Shown: positions 62,940 to 64,000 of the stretch, piece after piece | Numbering within the stretch: the stretch's first letter is position 1 | Layout of the letters: the number at the start of each line of letters is the position of its first letter | From: Gautieria morchelliformis | Lineage: Eukaryota; Basidiomycota; Agaricomycetes; Gomphales; Gomphaceae | Assembly (NCBI GenBank): GCA_015179125.1 | Contig: WHVA01000559.1 | Span: 1-64,000, forward strand | Length of the DNA stretch: 64,000 bases | Reading direction: 5' to 3' | Notes under the pieces: model-generated | What the model saw: the letters and a program-made list of their open reading frames with translations, nothing else | Databases searched by the model: none | What the model was told of the DNA's origin: nothing | Made by a program: the position numbers and the translations under genes

Positions 62940-64000
62940 TTATTTTCTCCCTTTTTCCCCCATCTCCAGGTTCCCATATGTTCCCTCGAACCTCCCAGTG
63001 GCGCTGATGTACTTGAATAGAGCCTTCATTGCTTTTGGCTTGGCTAGTAGAGTGCTGACAGCGCTGGCGGCTCTTCTTAGTGTCTGCTTTAGTTCCTTGC
63101 GCTGCTCCTTGTATGTGGGGCATCTGTATAAGAAGTGGTGGACCGTCTCGTCCGCTCTTTTGCATGCTGCGCAAATAGGTGAGTCGACCTTTCCTATTTT
63201 GTATAGATGCTTGTTGAGTGCTATGTGGCCCGTTCTGATTTGTATTAGGATTGCTGCTTGTCTGCGGGCCATGCCTTCGGTCAACTTGGTGTATGCTGTG
63301 GATGGCATTGTCTTGTCTATTCTGTGCGCGTATTCGGATCTTGGCGATCTTGCGAACACTTCTTTTTCTCTTGTTCTGAGTTCCTTCTTGTGCCTCTGGA
63401 GCTTGGCCGCCTTGCTTCTCGGCAGTGTGCCCCGACATTCCATTGGGATGTACCTCTCTTCGCTGCTCTCCCCCCTCGCTGCCTTCTTAGCCTCTTCATC
63501 TGCCCTTTCGTTTCCCTTGACCCCTTGTGTCCCGGCGTCCATCTCATTACCACCATTGCGTTCGGTTGTGCTCTTGCGACATTCTCGAGCTGTCCATGTA
63601 TGGCGTCAACCAGGTATTGTGCCGGGATCTGCTTTTCTCTTCTGGTCATCAGTATGGCCGCCTGGCTGTCCAACCCTATCACGTATCTTCCACTGCGTTC
63701 TGTGTTCAGCAACTTCGCTCCCATCGCCGCTCCCACTAGCTCGGCTTCGAATACAGTGTGCTCTGTTTCCGCTCCCAGATGGAGCCTCACTGTCAACTCC
63801 TCTTGCCCGTCTCTGTAGAGGACTGCTGCTGCTCCTACGCCTCCGTCTATGCATGACCCGTCGCAGTAGACTTGTATACGCGCTGTTTCGCGTCTTATTT
63901 CTGCTATTGCCATCTCCTCGTCTGGTGGGATTACTATTTGGAAAGCGGGGGCCCACTTGGGTCCTCTGACCACCGTGTGTATCTTCTCCATCCTGTGTGG
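62940..64000 (-). CDS. LINE ORF2 C-terminal part (RNase H and zinc motif), copy c
   Basis: It runs in from beyond the window end. The RNase H motifs are IQVYCDGSCI, HTVFEAELVGAA, YVIGLDSQAAI and VMRWTPGHK, then after a shift GNERADEEAKKAA. Next come a C-terminal Cys/His module (CAACKRADETVHHFLYRC) and the stop near 62940. The shift is one missing base in the G-run (CCCC at 63521-63524 on plus). This is typical of Tad1/I-type LINEs that encode RNase H. It probably represents the end of the same family as copies a and b, but overlap is lacking to prove it. Confidence 0.85.

Overview
The window looks like a chromosomal segment from a mushroom-forming basidiomycete (Agaricomycetes-like). The grounds are many short GT-AG introns (about 50-70 nt), large C2-NACHT-WD40 NLR genes of the basidiomycete type, fungal MED16 and IMP4 genes, and a dense mixture of Ty1/copia, Ty3/gypsy (chromovirus), Tad1-like LINE and hAT-type elements. 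All calls come from reading the sequence; no database search was run.

Layout. 1-2.9 kb: a 1,330 bp non-autonomous hAT-like element with perfect 8-bp target duplications, then a broken NSE2/MMS21-like SP-RING gene. 2.9-7.9 kb: a young, almost intact Ty1/copia element (two 382-bp LTRs with one mismatch, TSD TGTCC) whose pol has one frameshift. 8-16.1 kb: nested wreckage, with an Hsp20 fragment hit by a LINE, and a reverse-strand gypsy element interrupted by a foldback element, an LTR-like insertion and a second LINE. 17.0-23.0 kb: a 5.9-kb LTR element (315-bp LTRs, TSD GGAAA, PPT) whose GC-rich interior has no recognisable gag or pol and is built of degenerate repeats (LARD-like). 23-28.3 kb: remains of a gag-like gene split by a second foldback element and another insertion, then a graveyard of gypsy LTRs. 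28.3-34 kb: poorly resolved sequence, a hairpin mini-element and a reverse-strand multi-exon gene resembling a seven-TM protein.

34.1-61.9 kb is the most interesting part: three paralogous NLR (NWD/STAND) genes around ordinary housekeeping genes. NLR1 (minus, 34480-40773), NLR2 (plus, 47045-52559) and NLR3 (plus, 56266-61910) share an identical nine-exon structure. It starts with a 16-nt exon and ends with a separately spliced ~71-codon exon that a simple ORF scan misses. Splicing gives open proteins of about 1914, 1652 and 1698 aa. Each has an N-terminal C2-like domain, a helical region, a NACHT ATPase and 21, 15 or 16 nearly identical 43-residue WD40 repeats. The paralogues show block duplication of repeats, inter-paralogue mosaic tracts and conserved 5' flanks, and NLR1 is bracketed by a 285-bp direct repeat. 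By analogy with fungal HET-type NLRs they are candidate non-self recognition receptors. Between them lie MED16, a probable PAC3/PSMG3-like exon, IMP4 and a disrupted LRR-like gene.

62-64 kb: an old relative of the 17-kb element's LTR, a gypsy RT fragment and the 3' part of a reverse-strand LINE that runs off the window.

Several otherwise conserved genes (IMP4, the LRR-like gene, copia pol, LINE RNase H) each carry single-base losses at homopolymer runs. These may be real decay or uncorrected assembly errors, and this matters for calling them pseudogenes.
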